The translations under genes were made by a program, and so were the position numbers. Of a stretch of DNA of 13,075 bases, positions 5,529 to 13,075 are shown one piece after another. The notes beneath the pieces were generated by a model, which ran no database searches, was not told the DNA's origin, and saw nothing but the letters and a program-made list of their open reading frames with translations. This DNA is from Fidelibacterota bacterium (GTDB taxonomy: Bacteria > Fidelibacterota > UBA2242). The stretch covers positions 1 to 13,075 of the forward strand of contig DPVY01000180.1 in NCBI GenBank assembly GCA_003527965.1. The letters run 5' to 3'. Position 1 is the first letter of the stretch. Each line of letters opens with the position of its first letter.

Positions 5529-8500
5529 TTGTACAATTCGGTAAATGCCATAATTATCAACATACTTTTATTGATTTCGATTTTTAACCGCATTGGTTTT
5601 TCAAATCCCCAATTCATAACAACCAAACAGTCGGCTGATTATTCAGAAACATGGCTTGATGACAACAGCTGGATCTGGCGGGGCTCAATCGGCGCGCCCG
5701 ACTTTATCTTTACAGACGATGGCTTTATTTCAATTCGTGCCGAAGCGCTGAAAAACGACAGCCGCCTGGCTTATCCTTCGCTCCCCTGTTTCAGCAAAAT
5801 ATTTAACGCGATGCCTGAAGATATCAGTTATCAGATCAATGGTTCCAGCCGGGTCGTCCTGCCTGTTAACGGCAAACCGGAGCGATTTTCCGACAGATCA
5901 AAGCCGGACAATGAAGAGTTTGAATTCGATGATGAGACCGTTCCTGATATCGGCAATATATATCCTCGGGAAACCGTTATTATCACATTTCTGGGGTATG
6001 TCAACAACCTGCCGCTTACAAGTGTAAGAATTTATCCCTATCAATTAATCGACAACGGCAGGCAGTTACGCTACTATGAAGAGTTGAGTGTTTCCGTATC
6101 AATTGCTAATAATTCAAATCTCAGGATACTCCCGAAAGCCGCTGAATCGAATCTGGAAAACGCCCTAGACCTGAGCAGTCAGGTTCGGCGATCATTACCG
6201 GGAAAGATTCTCAGGAAACCGGGCAGCCATTTTCTGTTTGGGCGGAAACTGATGCGCATTACCGTTGATTCCACCGGCATTTACCGCATTACTCGAGCAG
6301 TTCTCAAAGACAGCGGCGCTGCGATCAAGAATATTGATCCGCGGTCGTTGCAGCTGTTCAATCGAGGCAAAGAAGTGCCGATTTATGTCAAAGGCGAATC
6401 CGACGGTTCATTCGACAAATCCGATTATATTGAATTCTACGGACAGCGCAACCCAAACAGCGTTGCCGATTACTATTATGATCCTTTTACAGATAAGAAC
6501 GTCTACTTCCTTACCTGGGGTGAGCAAGACGGGTTGCGCTACGCTGAGGAATCAGCCAAAACGACGATAAGCAGTAATAATGCAATCGTTCCTGTGGATT
6601 ATGAATACACTACTCATTTTGAAGAGAACAGCCATTTCGACAGACTTGGCAAAGTTGATACCGATCGTCCCACTCACACGCGTGATCACTGGTTTTTTGA
6701 CAGTGGTATCAACGGCGGAACAACCAGGATCTATTCATTCCCATTGATTCACCCGAACATGAATACCATTGAGCGGTTCAATATTGAAGTCGGCATGCAC
6801 GGTTTGACCTATCAGGCTGGTAATCATACAGTTTCCGTTTATATTAATGATTACTATACCGCCGTCGATAGCTGGAGCGACCAGACTCCGCATATCATCC
6901 GGAACGACGCCGGTCAGGTACTTCAGAATCGCTACCTGAAGCACGGAGAAAACAAAATCCAGTTGGCGGTTGCCGGCGACGATCCCACAAACAAATATGA
7001 CAAAGTGCTTTTTGATTATCTGAACATTCGCTATAAGCGGCTGTATCGGGCGCATAAGGACCGGATCGATTTTACCCGCCCGGAAAATATGCCGATCGGT
7101 GTCTATCATTTCAAAATTGACGGTTTTGAAGATCCGGACATCTCGGTCTATAAAATCGGGAAAAGCAAACTGATGGATTTCAGCGTTGAGTACAGTACGC
7201 TGACGGATAACTATTCGGTTTTGATTGAGGATTACATCCACGACGACAATACCTTCTATATTGCAGCCTCCCGGGCAGGCATTATGCAGCCACGCAGTAT
7301 ACAAGCCGACACAATTTTTAATATCACCGCTGAAGGCAATTCGGTTGATCTTCTGATAATATCGGATCAGCAATATAAGTATAAACTCGCAAAGTTGATT
7401 TCCTTTTACCAGAGCATCGGCATAAATGCTCAGGCTGTCGGAATCAGAGATATTTACAATGAATTCAATGACGGTATCGTCAGCCCCTATGCCATTCGCG
7501 ACTATCTGGCTTACATTCATGCAAACCGGGCGCACAAACCACACTCAGTCCTTCTGATCGGTGACTCTAAAATCCGGGAAGAAGAGTATGTCCCCGCTTT
7601 TTTTAACCAGTCGTATAAATATGGTGCCTGTCCCAGCGATCAGTGGTATGTGGTTTTCGATGAAAAATCCGGGATACCGGAGTATGCGATCGGACGCTGG
7701 CCGGTATCGGATTGGAAGGAACTGGAACTGGTCATTGACAAACGCATTAATTATACAAATGAAGCCCCGGTCGGTCCCTGGCGTAATGAGATGCTCTATA
7801 TCGCCGGTTTTGAAGACGTATTTAAGAATCAGACCGAAAATATGATCAACCGCCAGGTACCCAAAGAATTCAGTATTAATCGGATTTTCATTAATCCATC
7901 ATCTGTAAAAACACCGTTCTTCGGTGGTTCTGATACATTAATATATCTGTTCAACAAAGGCTTGACGCTAATCAATTTCATGGGGCATGGCGGCGGAGCT
8001 GTATGGTCTGACCGCTCCCTTTTTAACACCTCCCACATTGAGTATCTGGACAATTATAATAAACTGCCCTTTATCACCAGTTTGACCTGTTTTACCGCAG
8101 ATTTCACCAATGTAACCGGACTCGGAGAACACCTGTTAATTGCTGAAAACGGCGGAGCGATAGGTCTTTGGGGCGCGACCAGTGTCGGCTGGATAAAAAA
8201 CGACTACCTGATGGCTAAACCCTTCTATGATGTCATTTTCAATCCGGGAATAACTGTCGGAGAGGCAATCCAGTATGCGAAAATCAAGTATCTGGCAGAT
8301 CATTATTTTGATTACCTGAAATTTTCAATGGTTAATTCCTATATGCTTATCGGCGATCCGACCATCACAATCCCCTTCCCCGGAAAGCAGTCGAATCTGA
8401 CGATCAGCGAAAGCAATCCGCAACCCGGTCAAACTATCGAACTTTCCGGCTTAGCGCCATTCGCATCCGGTGAGATTTATACCCAGTTGTACGACTCGGC

Positions 8501-10400
8501 TACCTTCCGGGTATTCCCGGAACCTCAAATCGGGCAGATCGAAAACAGTACTGTTCGGCAATCGATTCAACTGCCATTTAATATCAATCCGGGCAATACC
8601 TTTATTAATTATTACTTCAACAATACGGAAGCAACAGATGACGGTCACGGAGTCACATTATTGAGCATCCGGGGATTGAACTTTTACAGTTTCAATGTCC
8701 AGCCGGAGCTGCCGAAAAAAGGCGAGGACTTTATCATTTCAGTACGGACAGAATTAGCGAACATCGATTCTTTTATATGTGAGATGGATACGGTCAGTGC
8801 GTATGAATACCTCGATGAAAACGGAATCGAGTTCGTCAGCAGCTTTAATAATCCGGCATCAATCATTAAACATAAAATGGCGCCGGACAACGCGGAACCC
8901 AACCGCTGGTATTTGCAAAGTCCTATGAAAATCGGCACCGCGGGAAAATTGATCGGTGTTAGATTTGCTGCCTATGATAATTCCCAAAATCAAACCGTCA
9001 GTAACGCATTTTCCGTCAAAATTAAACAAAATCCCGATCTCGCGGTAATAGGCATTTCACAGGGCGGAACAACATTCCCGGAATTATTGGTCGAGGTGAA
9101 TTATAACGGCAATGATACCCTGCAAACAGACATGATCGCATATAAAGTAAACGGCAGCGTCGAATCGATTTTCAATACCGCCCAAATTCGACTCTTACCC
9201 AACCGCAAATCTACTCATGCAATTTCCGGAATATTAGGCACGGGCTGGCAACAATTTAAAATTGTTATCGATCCGCTAAATAAAATCAATGAATTGAATG
9301 AAGCGAATAATACATTAACAGATTCTCTCTATATCAATACCTTCCCGGTGCTGCCGGCAACAGGCACAAGCCTGAATGGTATAAATACCGACACATTGAA
9401 ATTTGACCGGTATTCTATTCTGATTAAACCAAACAGCCTGACGGATTCATCCGCGTTAATTTTCAACCGGAAACTCGTATCACAGAACTCAAATCAGCCG
9501 CAATTTTCAATTCAGAACAGCATTCCCGGTGGGCAGTTTGAAAGTATTGAGATTTTGCTGCCCAATGTTTCCGATACTTTGCTCAAGCCGTTGCGGGTCG
9601 AAATATTTTCTCCTGATACAGCGGATCACGACGTATCCATTGCGCGCCGGGATTCCTATCTGAAAATATGGATAAAACAAACCACTCAACATCAGCGTAG
9701 CAGTTATGTGACCGAGTCATTCTATCCCGGGCAATTTACGCTTATTAAATGTCAGGACACCGAACCGCCGGCACTTGAGCTAAGCCTCGACGGGCAACAG
9801 TTTTTTCAGGACTCCTATGTAGCCAGAAGACCGAACATTTCAATTATTGGTGAAGATAAAAACGGGGTTCGATTCGATTCGAAAGGATTGAAGGTTAAAC
9901 TGGATGACAATACGGTCAATTTTTCTGAACTTAATATCCCTGATACGCTCATAAACGGCAATTATATATCGGCACAATTTCGACCTGATCTGGATTATGG
10001 CGAGCATATCATTGAAGTCGCTCTGTGTGACGCCGCCGGCAATATCACCGGTAATGAAATTATTTTCACCGTTAGCGATGAACTGAAGCTGATCGATTAC
10101 GGGAACTATCCGAACCCTTTCAAAGACCGAACAACTTTCATATATGAGTTAACCCAGTGGGTTGAAAAATTCAAAATAAATATTTATGCGCCATCCGGGC
10201 GTTTAATAAAAGTCCTGGAGGAAGCGACTATTTTCAGCACCGGTTTGGATATGAATGAAGGCGGGTACCACGAAATTATGTGGGATGGTCTTGATGAAGA
10301 TGGAAATTTTATTGCCAACGGCGTCTATTTTTATAAAATGATTGCAAAAAAACAGAATAAAAAGGTAACATCTATCGGTAAAATCGCAAAGGCCCGATGA
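5529..10400 (+). CDS. porU: PorU-like C25 (gingipain-family) cysteine peptidase/sortase with T9SS sorting domain
   Basis: In characterised type IX secretion, PorU cleaves the C-terminal domain of cargo at the cell surface and attaches the cargo to lipopolysaccharide. The 1623 residues comprise a hydrophobic leader (IIINILLLISIF), an N-terminal region resembling the gingipain propeptide (about 30-200), a C25 peptidase domain (about 604-951) with LLIGDS (675-680), SDQWY and AIGRWP, catalytic His820 in INFMGHGGG and Cys854 in FITSLTCF, a CARDB-like domain (about 1168-1270), an Ig-like domain (about 1410-1518) and a C-terminal FlgD-Ig/sorting domain (1526-1623) starting NYPNPF and containing MWDGLDEDGNFIANGVYFYKM. 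Gingipains have the same His-Cys spacing within one residue. It is longer than P. gingivalis PorU (about 1160 residues). The start is TTG; the leader lacks basic residues unless TTG 5514 is used. A secreted C25 protease is the alternative, but adjacency to the PorV-like gene favours PorU. Confidence 0.82.
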   Translation: MYNSVNAIIINILLLISIFNRIGFSNPQFITTKQSADYSETWLDDNSWIWRGSIGAPDFIFTDDGFISIRAEALKNDSRLAYPSLPCFSKIFNAMPEDISYQINGSSRVVLPVNGKPERFSDRSKPDNEEFEFDDETVPDIGNIYPRETVIITFLGYVNNLPLTSVRIYPYQLIDNGRQLRYYEELSVSVSIANNSNLRILPKAAESNLENALDLSSQVRRSLPGKILRKPGSHFLFGRKLMRITVDSTGIYRITRAVLKDSGAAIKNIDPRSLQLFNRGKEVPIYVKGESDGSFDKSDYIEFYGQRNPNSVADYYYDPFTDKNVYFLTWGEQDGLRYAEESAKTTISSNNAIVPVDYEYTTHFEENSHFDRLGKVDTDRPTHTRDHWFFDSGINGGTTRIYSFPLIHPNMNTIERFNIEVGMHGLTYQAGNHTVSVYINDYYTAVDSWSDQTPHIIRNDAGQVLQNRYLKHGENKIQLAVAGDDPTNKYDKVLFDYLNIRYKRLYRAHKDRIDFTRPENMPIGVYHFKIDGFEDPDISVYKIGKSKLMDFSVEYSTLTDNYSVLIEDYIHDDNTFYIAASRAGIMQPRSIQADTIFNITAEGNSVDLLIISDQQYKYKLAKLISFYQSIGINAQAVGIRDIYNEFNDGIVSPYAIRDYLAYIHANRAHKPHSVLLIGDSKIREEEYVPAFFNQSYKYGACPSDQWYVVFDEKSGIPEYAIGRWPVSDWKELELVIDKRINYTNEAPVGPWRNEMLYIAGFEDVFKNQTENMINRQVPKEFSINRIFINPSSVKTPFFGGSDTLIYLFNKGLTLINFMGHGGGAVWSDRSLFNTSHIEYLDNYNKLPFITSLTCFTADFTNVTGLGEHLLIAENGGAIGLWGATSVGWIKNDYLMAKPFYDVIFNPGITVGEAIQYAKIKYLADHYFDYLKFSMVNSYMLIGDPTITIPFPGKQSNLTISESNPQPGQTIELSGLAPFASGEIYTQLYDSATFRVFPEPQIGQIENSTVRQSIQLPFNINPGNTFINYYFNNTEATDDGHGVTLLSIRGLNFYSFNVQPELPKKGEDFIISVRTELANIDSFICEMDTVSAYEYLDENGIEFVSSFNNPASIIKHKMAPDNAEPNRWYLQSPMKIGTAGKLIGVRFAAYDNSQNQTVSNAFSVKIKQNPDLAVIGISQGGTTFPELLVEVNYNGNDTLQTDMIAYKVNGSVESIFNTAQIRLLPNRKSTHAISGILGTGWQQFKIVIDPLNKINELNEANNTLTDSLYINTFPVLPATGTSLNGINTDTLKFDRYSILIKPNSLTDSSALIFNRKLVSQNSNQPQFSIQNSIPGGQFESIEILLPNVSDTLLKPLRVEIFSPDTADHDVSIARRDSYLKIWIKQTTQHQRSSYVTESFYPGQFTLIKCQDTEPPALELSLDGQQFFQDSYVARRPNISIIGEDKNGVRFDSKGLKVKLDDNTVNFSELNIPDTLINGNYISAQFRPDLDYGEHIIEVALCDAAGNITGNEIIFTVSDELKLIDYGNYPNPFKDRTTFIYELTQWVEKFKINIYAPSGRLIKVLEEATIFSTGLDMNEGGYHEIMWDGLDEDGNFIANGVYFYKMIAKKQNKKVTSIGKIAKAR

Positions 10401-11407
10401 AAATCAGATTCCGAATTTTTATACTCATGCTTGTTTGCGGGATAATTGCCCGGGCCGGGGAATATGCCGACTCCTTCCTCGAAACGGGAGTCAGTGCCCG
10501 TGCTCTGGCAATGGGCAATGCCACAGGTGCGCTTGACCGCAACGCAACTTCTTTTTCAAGTAATCCCGCCGGTCTGGCATTTGTCCGACAAACTCAAGTT
10601 GGATTAATGTACACTTCCCGATTTGGGCTGGCAAATCATAATTATATCGGACTTGCTCTGCCCCTTTCAGAAAAATCTTCGGGAGCGATCAGTTGGTTCC
10701 GATTCGGCGTAGACGATATTCCAATTCGACCGAATATTCTCAAAGAAGTCACTGATCCGGCGGCTCGTCGGGATTCCATTCTTGCCCTGCAGAATTATCC
10801 GTTTAAAACATTCAGCGATCTGGAGGACGCTCTTTTTATCAGCTATGCCCGTCATATTTCAAAATCAGTTAATCTCGGTTGGCGTTATTCACGCTTCAAG
10901 ATTGAATTTCCCTGGGGCATTAATTTCAAAATAATCCATAAGAAACTTTATAAACTTGAAGCTTACGGTATTGGCATCGATATTGGCGGACGTTTATGTG
11001 TCAGCGGTGAAGATCTGTTTGAAATAAAGAAACTTGGGAAACTCAACGTCGGACTGGCATTGAAAGATGCGACCGGGACAGTAATCTATTGGAATACCAA
11101 ACGGCAGGATGAGATTAAATTTTACCCGGTTTTTTCTTTTGGTCTTGAGCAGGCTATCGAACAATATCACATGCATTTAAATTTGGGAGTAGAAAAGGAT
11201 TATCGCTATCGGGATAAAATGAGGTACGGTCTGGAGTGTATTGTCAAGAACAAAATAAGTTTCCGGGCAGGTATAAATAATACTGGCATGACAACCGGTT
11301 TAGGTTTAATTTATAAGGTGATGAGTCGAATTGTTCACATTGATTATTCGTTTTTAAACCATGATCTTGGAGCAACCCACCGGGTTGGAAGCATCATAGA
11401 ATTTTGA
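10397..11407 (+). CDS. porV: PorV/PorQ-family outer-membrane protein
   Basis: PorV is an outer-membrane beta-barrel of the FadL type that shuttles type IX cargo from the translocon to PorU. The 336 residues begin with a clear signal peptide (basic MKIRFR, hydrophobic FILMLVCGII, probable cleavage after ARA at 20). They continue with the family's N-terminal signature GVSARALAMGNATGAL (31-46) and SNPAGLAF (55-62). The rest is rich in alternating hydrophobic and polar beta segments and ends in a short hydrophobic strand (GSIIEF), as expected for a barrel. The ATG overlaps the porU stop as ATGA, so the two are translationally coupled. Sequence alone does not separate PorV from PorQ or other family members; the position after porU favours PorV. 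Confidence 0.75.
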   Translation: MKIRFRIFILMLVCGIIARAGEYADSFLETGVSARALAMGNATGALDRNATSFSSNPAGLAFVRQTQVGLMYTSRFGLANHNYIGLALPLSEKSSGAISWFRFGVDDIPIRPNILKEVTDPAARRDSILALQNYPFKTFSDLEDALFISYARHISKSVNLGWRYSRFKIEFPWGINFKIIHKKLYKLEAYGIGIDIGGRLCVSGEDLFEIKKLGKLNVGLALKDATGTVIYWNTKRQDEIKFYPVFSFGLEQAIEQYHMHLNLGVEKDYRYRDKMRYGLECIVKNKISFRAGINNTGMTTGLGLIYKVMSRIVHIDYSFLNHDLGATHRVGSIIEF

Positions 11408-12165
11408 TCAAACATGCACTGATTGCTCAAATCACCTTAATAATCATCTTCGGTCTGTTCACCGGATGCGGTGATAGTATTGAAGATCCCGACGCTCCTG
11501 CCCCACCGGTCTGGGTTGGCAAGTCCGCGCCTACGGACACAATCGCCACCGGTATTCGCCCATATAATAACGGCAACGGAATTATACTGGAATGGCATCC
11601 AAACCTCGAAGATGACATATCAGGCTACAAACTTTATAAGGCTGAGCAGGACATTGAAAACAGATTTACATTAGCGGTGGATTTAAATGCATTTTCAGTG
11701 AGTGGCGCAGATACGTTTTTTGTCGATGATTCGGTAAAATTCTGTATCGATTATTACTATTATCTGAGAGCCTATGATCAGGCCGGCAATAAAAGCGATC
11801 CATCGGATACGATACAATATGCGGTAATCAGCAAGGTTGAACCACTGCAACCAACCGGAACACTGACCGCTCAACCGACAATATTTGAATGGAATGACTT
11901 CTCAAACCTGAACCCTGAATATGTTATCTGGCTTGAAAACTTCGAAACCCACAATGTTATTTGGATTTCTCGCTTTACAACACCAAATTATGGAGATTTT
12001 TGCCAATCGAAAAATTTTAATTTTGATAGTTTAGCTGAACCCGGCACTCTGTCATCTGGACAGCGGTATCGCTGGTGTATAAAATCTATAACTTATGTTG
12101 ATCCGCATACTAATATTGATATCGGGGGTTCAGTTTCTAATTGGATATATTTCACAATTGAATAA
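11404..12165 (+). CDS. Lipoprotein with fibronectin type III-like domain
   Basis: Function unknown. The 253 residues start at a TTG that overlaps the porV stop (TTGA); the nearby ATG at 11414 is out of frame. The N-terminus is a lipoprotein signal (MIKHALIAQITLIIIFGLFTGC, Cys22 as lipidation site), followed by a low-complexity Pro/Ala linker (DPDAPAPPVW). A fibronectin type III-like domain (about 52-142) contains ILEWHPNLEDDISGYKLYK and YYYLRAYDQAGNKSDPS. A second beta-rich part (about 150-253) contains IFEWNDFSNLNPEY and YRWCIKSI. It is probably tethered to the outer membrane and co-expressed with the PorU-PorV pair, perhaps as an accessory subunit, which is inference. Phe at position -3 of the lipobox is not the classic Leu, but looser lipoboxes are common in this bacterial group. 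Confidence 0.75.
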   Translation: MIKHALIAQITLIIIFGLFTGCGDSIEDPDAPAPPVWVGKSAPTDTIATGIRPYNNGNGIILEWHPNLEDDISGYKLYKAEQDIENRFTLAVDLNAFSVSGADTFFVDDSVKFCIDYYYYLRAYDQAGNKSDPSDTIQYAVISKVEPLQPTGTLTAQPTIFEWNDFSNLNPEYVIWLENFETHNVIWISRFTTPNYGDFCQSKNFNFDSLAEPGTLSSGQRYRWCIKSITYVDPHTNIDIGGSVSNWIYFTIE

Positions 12166-12177
12166 CAAGGTGTAAAT

Positions 12178-12678
12178 GTGAAAAAAGGTTTAATTGCTCT
12201 TTGCCTGATTGTTTTTATCACGACCGGTTTTGGTCAGGAAACTTTGCGAACGCAAAGCGATTTAACGAATCGTTCAAATGCCTCACGGTATATTCTCTCC
12301 GCGACAAATGATGCGTTGTTAATGACCGTTAAAGTCTGGGGAGAGGTCAAGAAACCGGGTCTATATGATGTCCCGATTGGAACCGACCTGGTTGAGTTGA
12401 TTTCTTCAGCCGGAGGACCGACGAGCATGGCTAAATTAACTAAAATTAAGGTCATTCACTCGTCTCAAAAGGATGAAGAAAATTATGTAACCACTATTGA
12501 TATCAAAGAATTTCTTGATACCGGTAATTCTAAACTAATCCCGGAAATCAGACCAAACGATACGATTGTCGTACCTATTAAACCAACTCAATATATCCTG
12601 ACCTCTCTATCGTGGACTCAACAATTATTAAGTCTGTTTTCCGCTTATGCGTTAATTCAATACTACACCAGTAGATAA
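12178..12678 (+). CDS. Small secreted SLBB-domain protein
   Basis: SLBB (soluble ligand binding beta-grasp) domains occur in outer-membrane polysaccharide exporters of the Wza type. The 166 residues have a signal peptide (KK, then a hydrophobic stretch to about 18, cleavage near GFG-QE), one SLBB domain (about 50-95) with VKVWGEVKKPGLYDVPIGTD and LISSAGGPT, a segment ending IRPNDTIVVPIKP typical of the end of the exporter core, and a C-terminal hydrophobic helix (about 140-162). The Poly_export domain that precedes SLBB in true Wza proteins is missing, and the reading frame shows no sign of truncation. The start is GTG 12178 with AAGG 7 nt upstream; an ATG at 12176 is out of frame. It follows the lipoprotein gene by 12 nt, so it likely belongs to the porU operon. 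A role in linking secretion to surface polysaccharide is inference. Confidence 0.78.
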   Translation: MKKGLIALCLIVFITTGFGQETLRTQSDLTNRSNASRYILSATNDALLMTVKVWGEVKKPGLYDVPIGTDLVELISSAGGPTSMAKLTKIKVIHSSQKDEENYVTTIDIKEFLDTGNSKLIPEIRPNDTIVVPIKPTQYILTSLSWTQQLLSLFSAYALIQYYTSR

Positions 12679-12684
12679 TTAATT

Positions 12685-12710
12685 GATTTTGATGATTACT
12701 ATATAAATCC
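12685..12710 (+). promoter_or_regulatory. Weak promoter candidate before the Lrp-type gene
   Basis: TATAAA sits about 25 nt before the AUG of the regulator gene, with only a poor -35 candidate (TTAATT) 17 nt upstream. The 54-nt gap after the SLBB stop is AT-rich and has no terminator, so readthrough from the upstream operon is possible too. Confidence 0.2.
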
Positions 12711-12717
12711 ATAAAAA

Positions 12718-12723
12718 AAGGAG
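12718..12723 (+). promoter_or_regulatory. Strong ribosome binding site (AAGGAG)
   Basis: AAGGAG lies 9 nt before ATG 12733 and fixes the start of the Lrp/AsnC-type gene. Confidence 0.75.
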
Positions 12724-12732
12724 TTCCTAAAT

Positions 12733-13075
12733 ATGATTGACTCGATTGATGTACAAATTCTTGATATTCTTCAAAAAGACGGAAGAATTCAGCGAAATCG
12801 AATTGCTGAAAAAGTCGGATTGACTATTCCCGCTGTGAGTGAACGCATGCGGAAATTGGAAAAAAAGGGCATTATAGCCGGATATCATGCTAAAGTCAAT
12901 AACGCAGCTATTGGAAAAGATGTAACCGCTTTTGTATTTGTTATGACATCTCCGTCCAAAAAACATGATGACTTTATCAAGAAAACGCGTGAAGAAAACG
13001 ATGTCATAGAATGTCATTCAATAACCGGTGAAGGTTCCCATTTATTAAAGATACAGACTGAAAACACGTCAACTG
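12733..13075 (+). CDS. Lrp/AsnC-family transcriptional regulator, 3'-truncated by window edge
   Basis: DNA-binding regulator of the feast/famine family, usually sensing amino acids or other small ligands. The visible 114 codons open with IDSIDVQILDILQKDGRIQ, then the winged helix-turn-helix NRIAEKVGLTIPAVSERMRKLEKKGII (about 22-48) followed by AGYHAKVN. The first part of the RAM (regulation of amino acid metabolism) ligand-binding domain follows, with AFVFVMTSP and VIECHSITGEGSHLLKI. Family members are about 150-160 residues, so roughly the last 40 are outside the window. It has its own Shine-Dalgarno and is separated by 54 nt from the SLBB gene. It may control a flanking operon, but no evidence for its target is visible. 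Confidence 0.92.
   Translation, partial: MIDSIDVQILDILQKDGRIQRNRIAEKVGLTIPAVSERMRKLEKKGIIAGYHAKVNNAAIGKDVTAFVFVMTSPSKKHDDFIKKTREENDVIECHSITGEGSHLLKIQTENTST

Noticed and set aside
5483..5587. Short frame starting ATG 5483 (MEKYLINLTGIE...) overlapping the porU start
   Set aside because: 34 codons, no ribosome site, out of frame with porU and running through the inverted repeat.
6735..7544. 269-codon minus-strand frame inside porU
   Set aside because: It lies wholly antisense to the well-supported coding frame of porU, and its translation shows no recognisable domain or plausible start context. A shadow frame.

Overview
The window looks like a chromosomal segment from a bacterium of the Fibrobacterota-Chlorobiota-Bacteroidota (FCB) superphylum or a related candidate phylum (KSB1/Calditrichota-like). 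The basis is a PorU-like C25 peptidase carrying a C-terminal 'NYPNPF' type IX secretion sorting domain, directly followed by a PorV-like outer-membrane protein, plus the gene order hpt-ftsH-folP-cdaA. The phylum placement is inference. All genes recognised with confidence are on the + strand.

Region 1 (1-4603) is a tightly packed housekeeping operon. It holds the 3' part of hpt (purine salvage; 5' end outside the window), ftsH (membrane AAA+ protease; ATGA overlap with hpt), folP (dihydropteroate synthase; most likely started at a CTG inside the end of ftsH) and cdaA (membrane diadenylate cyclase making c-di-AMP; 1 nt after folP).

Region 2 (4604-5528) is about 0.9 kb without a convincing gene. 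It is a mosaic of repeats: a module of about 80 bp present twice in direct orientation, at least eight distinct stem-loops (several with a TTCA/TGAA apex), a 98-nt interrupted inverted repeat, two CCACAAAG-type tracts and an ACCTG-N-CAGGT inverted repeat just before the next gene. On the minus strand a good sigma70-like promoter (5193-5165) and a good intrinsic terminator (4831-4797) bracket most of the hairpins. They outline a possible structured non-coding RNA of about 360 nt. The competing view is a cluster of REP/MITE-like elements.

Region 3 (5529-12678) is a probable cell-surface operon: a 1623-aa PorU-like C25 protease/sortase, a PorV-like beta-barrel protein (ATGA overlap), a fibronectin-type-III lipoprotein (TTGA overlap, TTG start) and a small secreted SLBB-domain protein (12 nt gap, GTG start). 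In characterised type IX systems PorU and PorV form the attachment complex that cleaves sorting domains and anchors cargo to lipopolysaccharide. The SLBB protein suggests a polysaccharide link, but that is inference.

Region 4 (12733-13075) is the start of an Lrp/AsnC-family regulator with its own strong ribosome binding site, cut by the window end. No tRNA, rRNA, CRISPR array or intact insertion sequence was seen.
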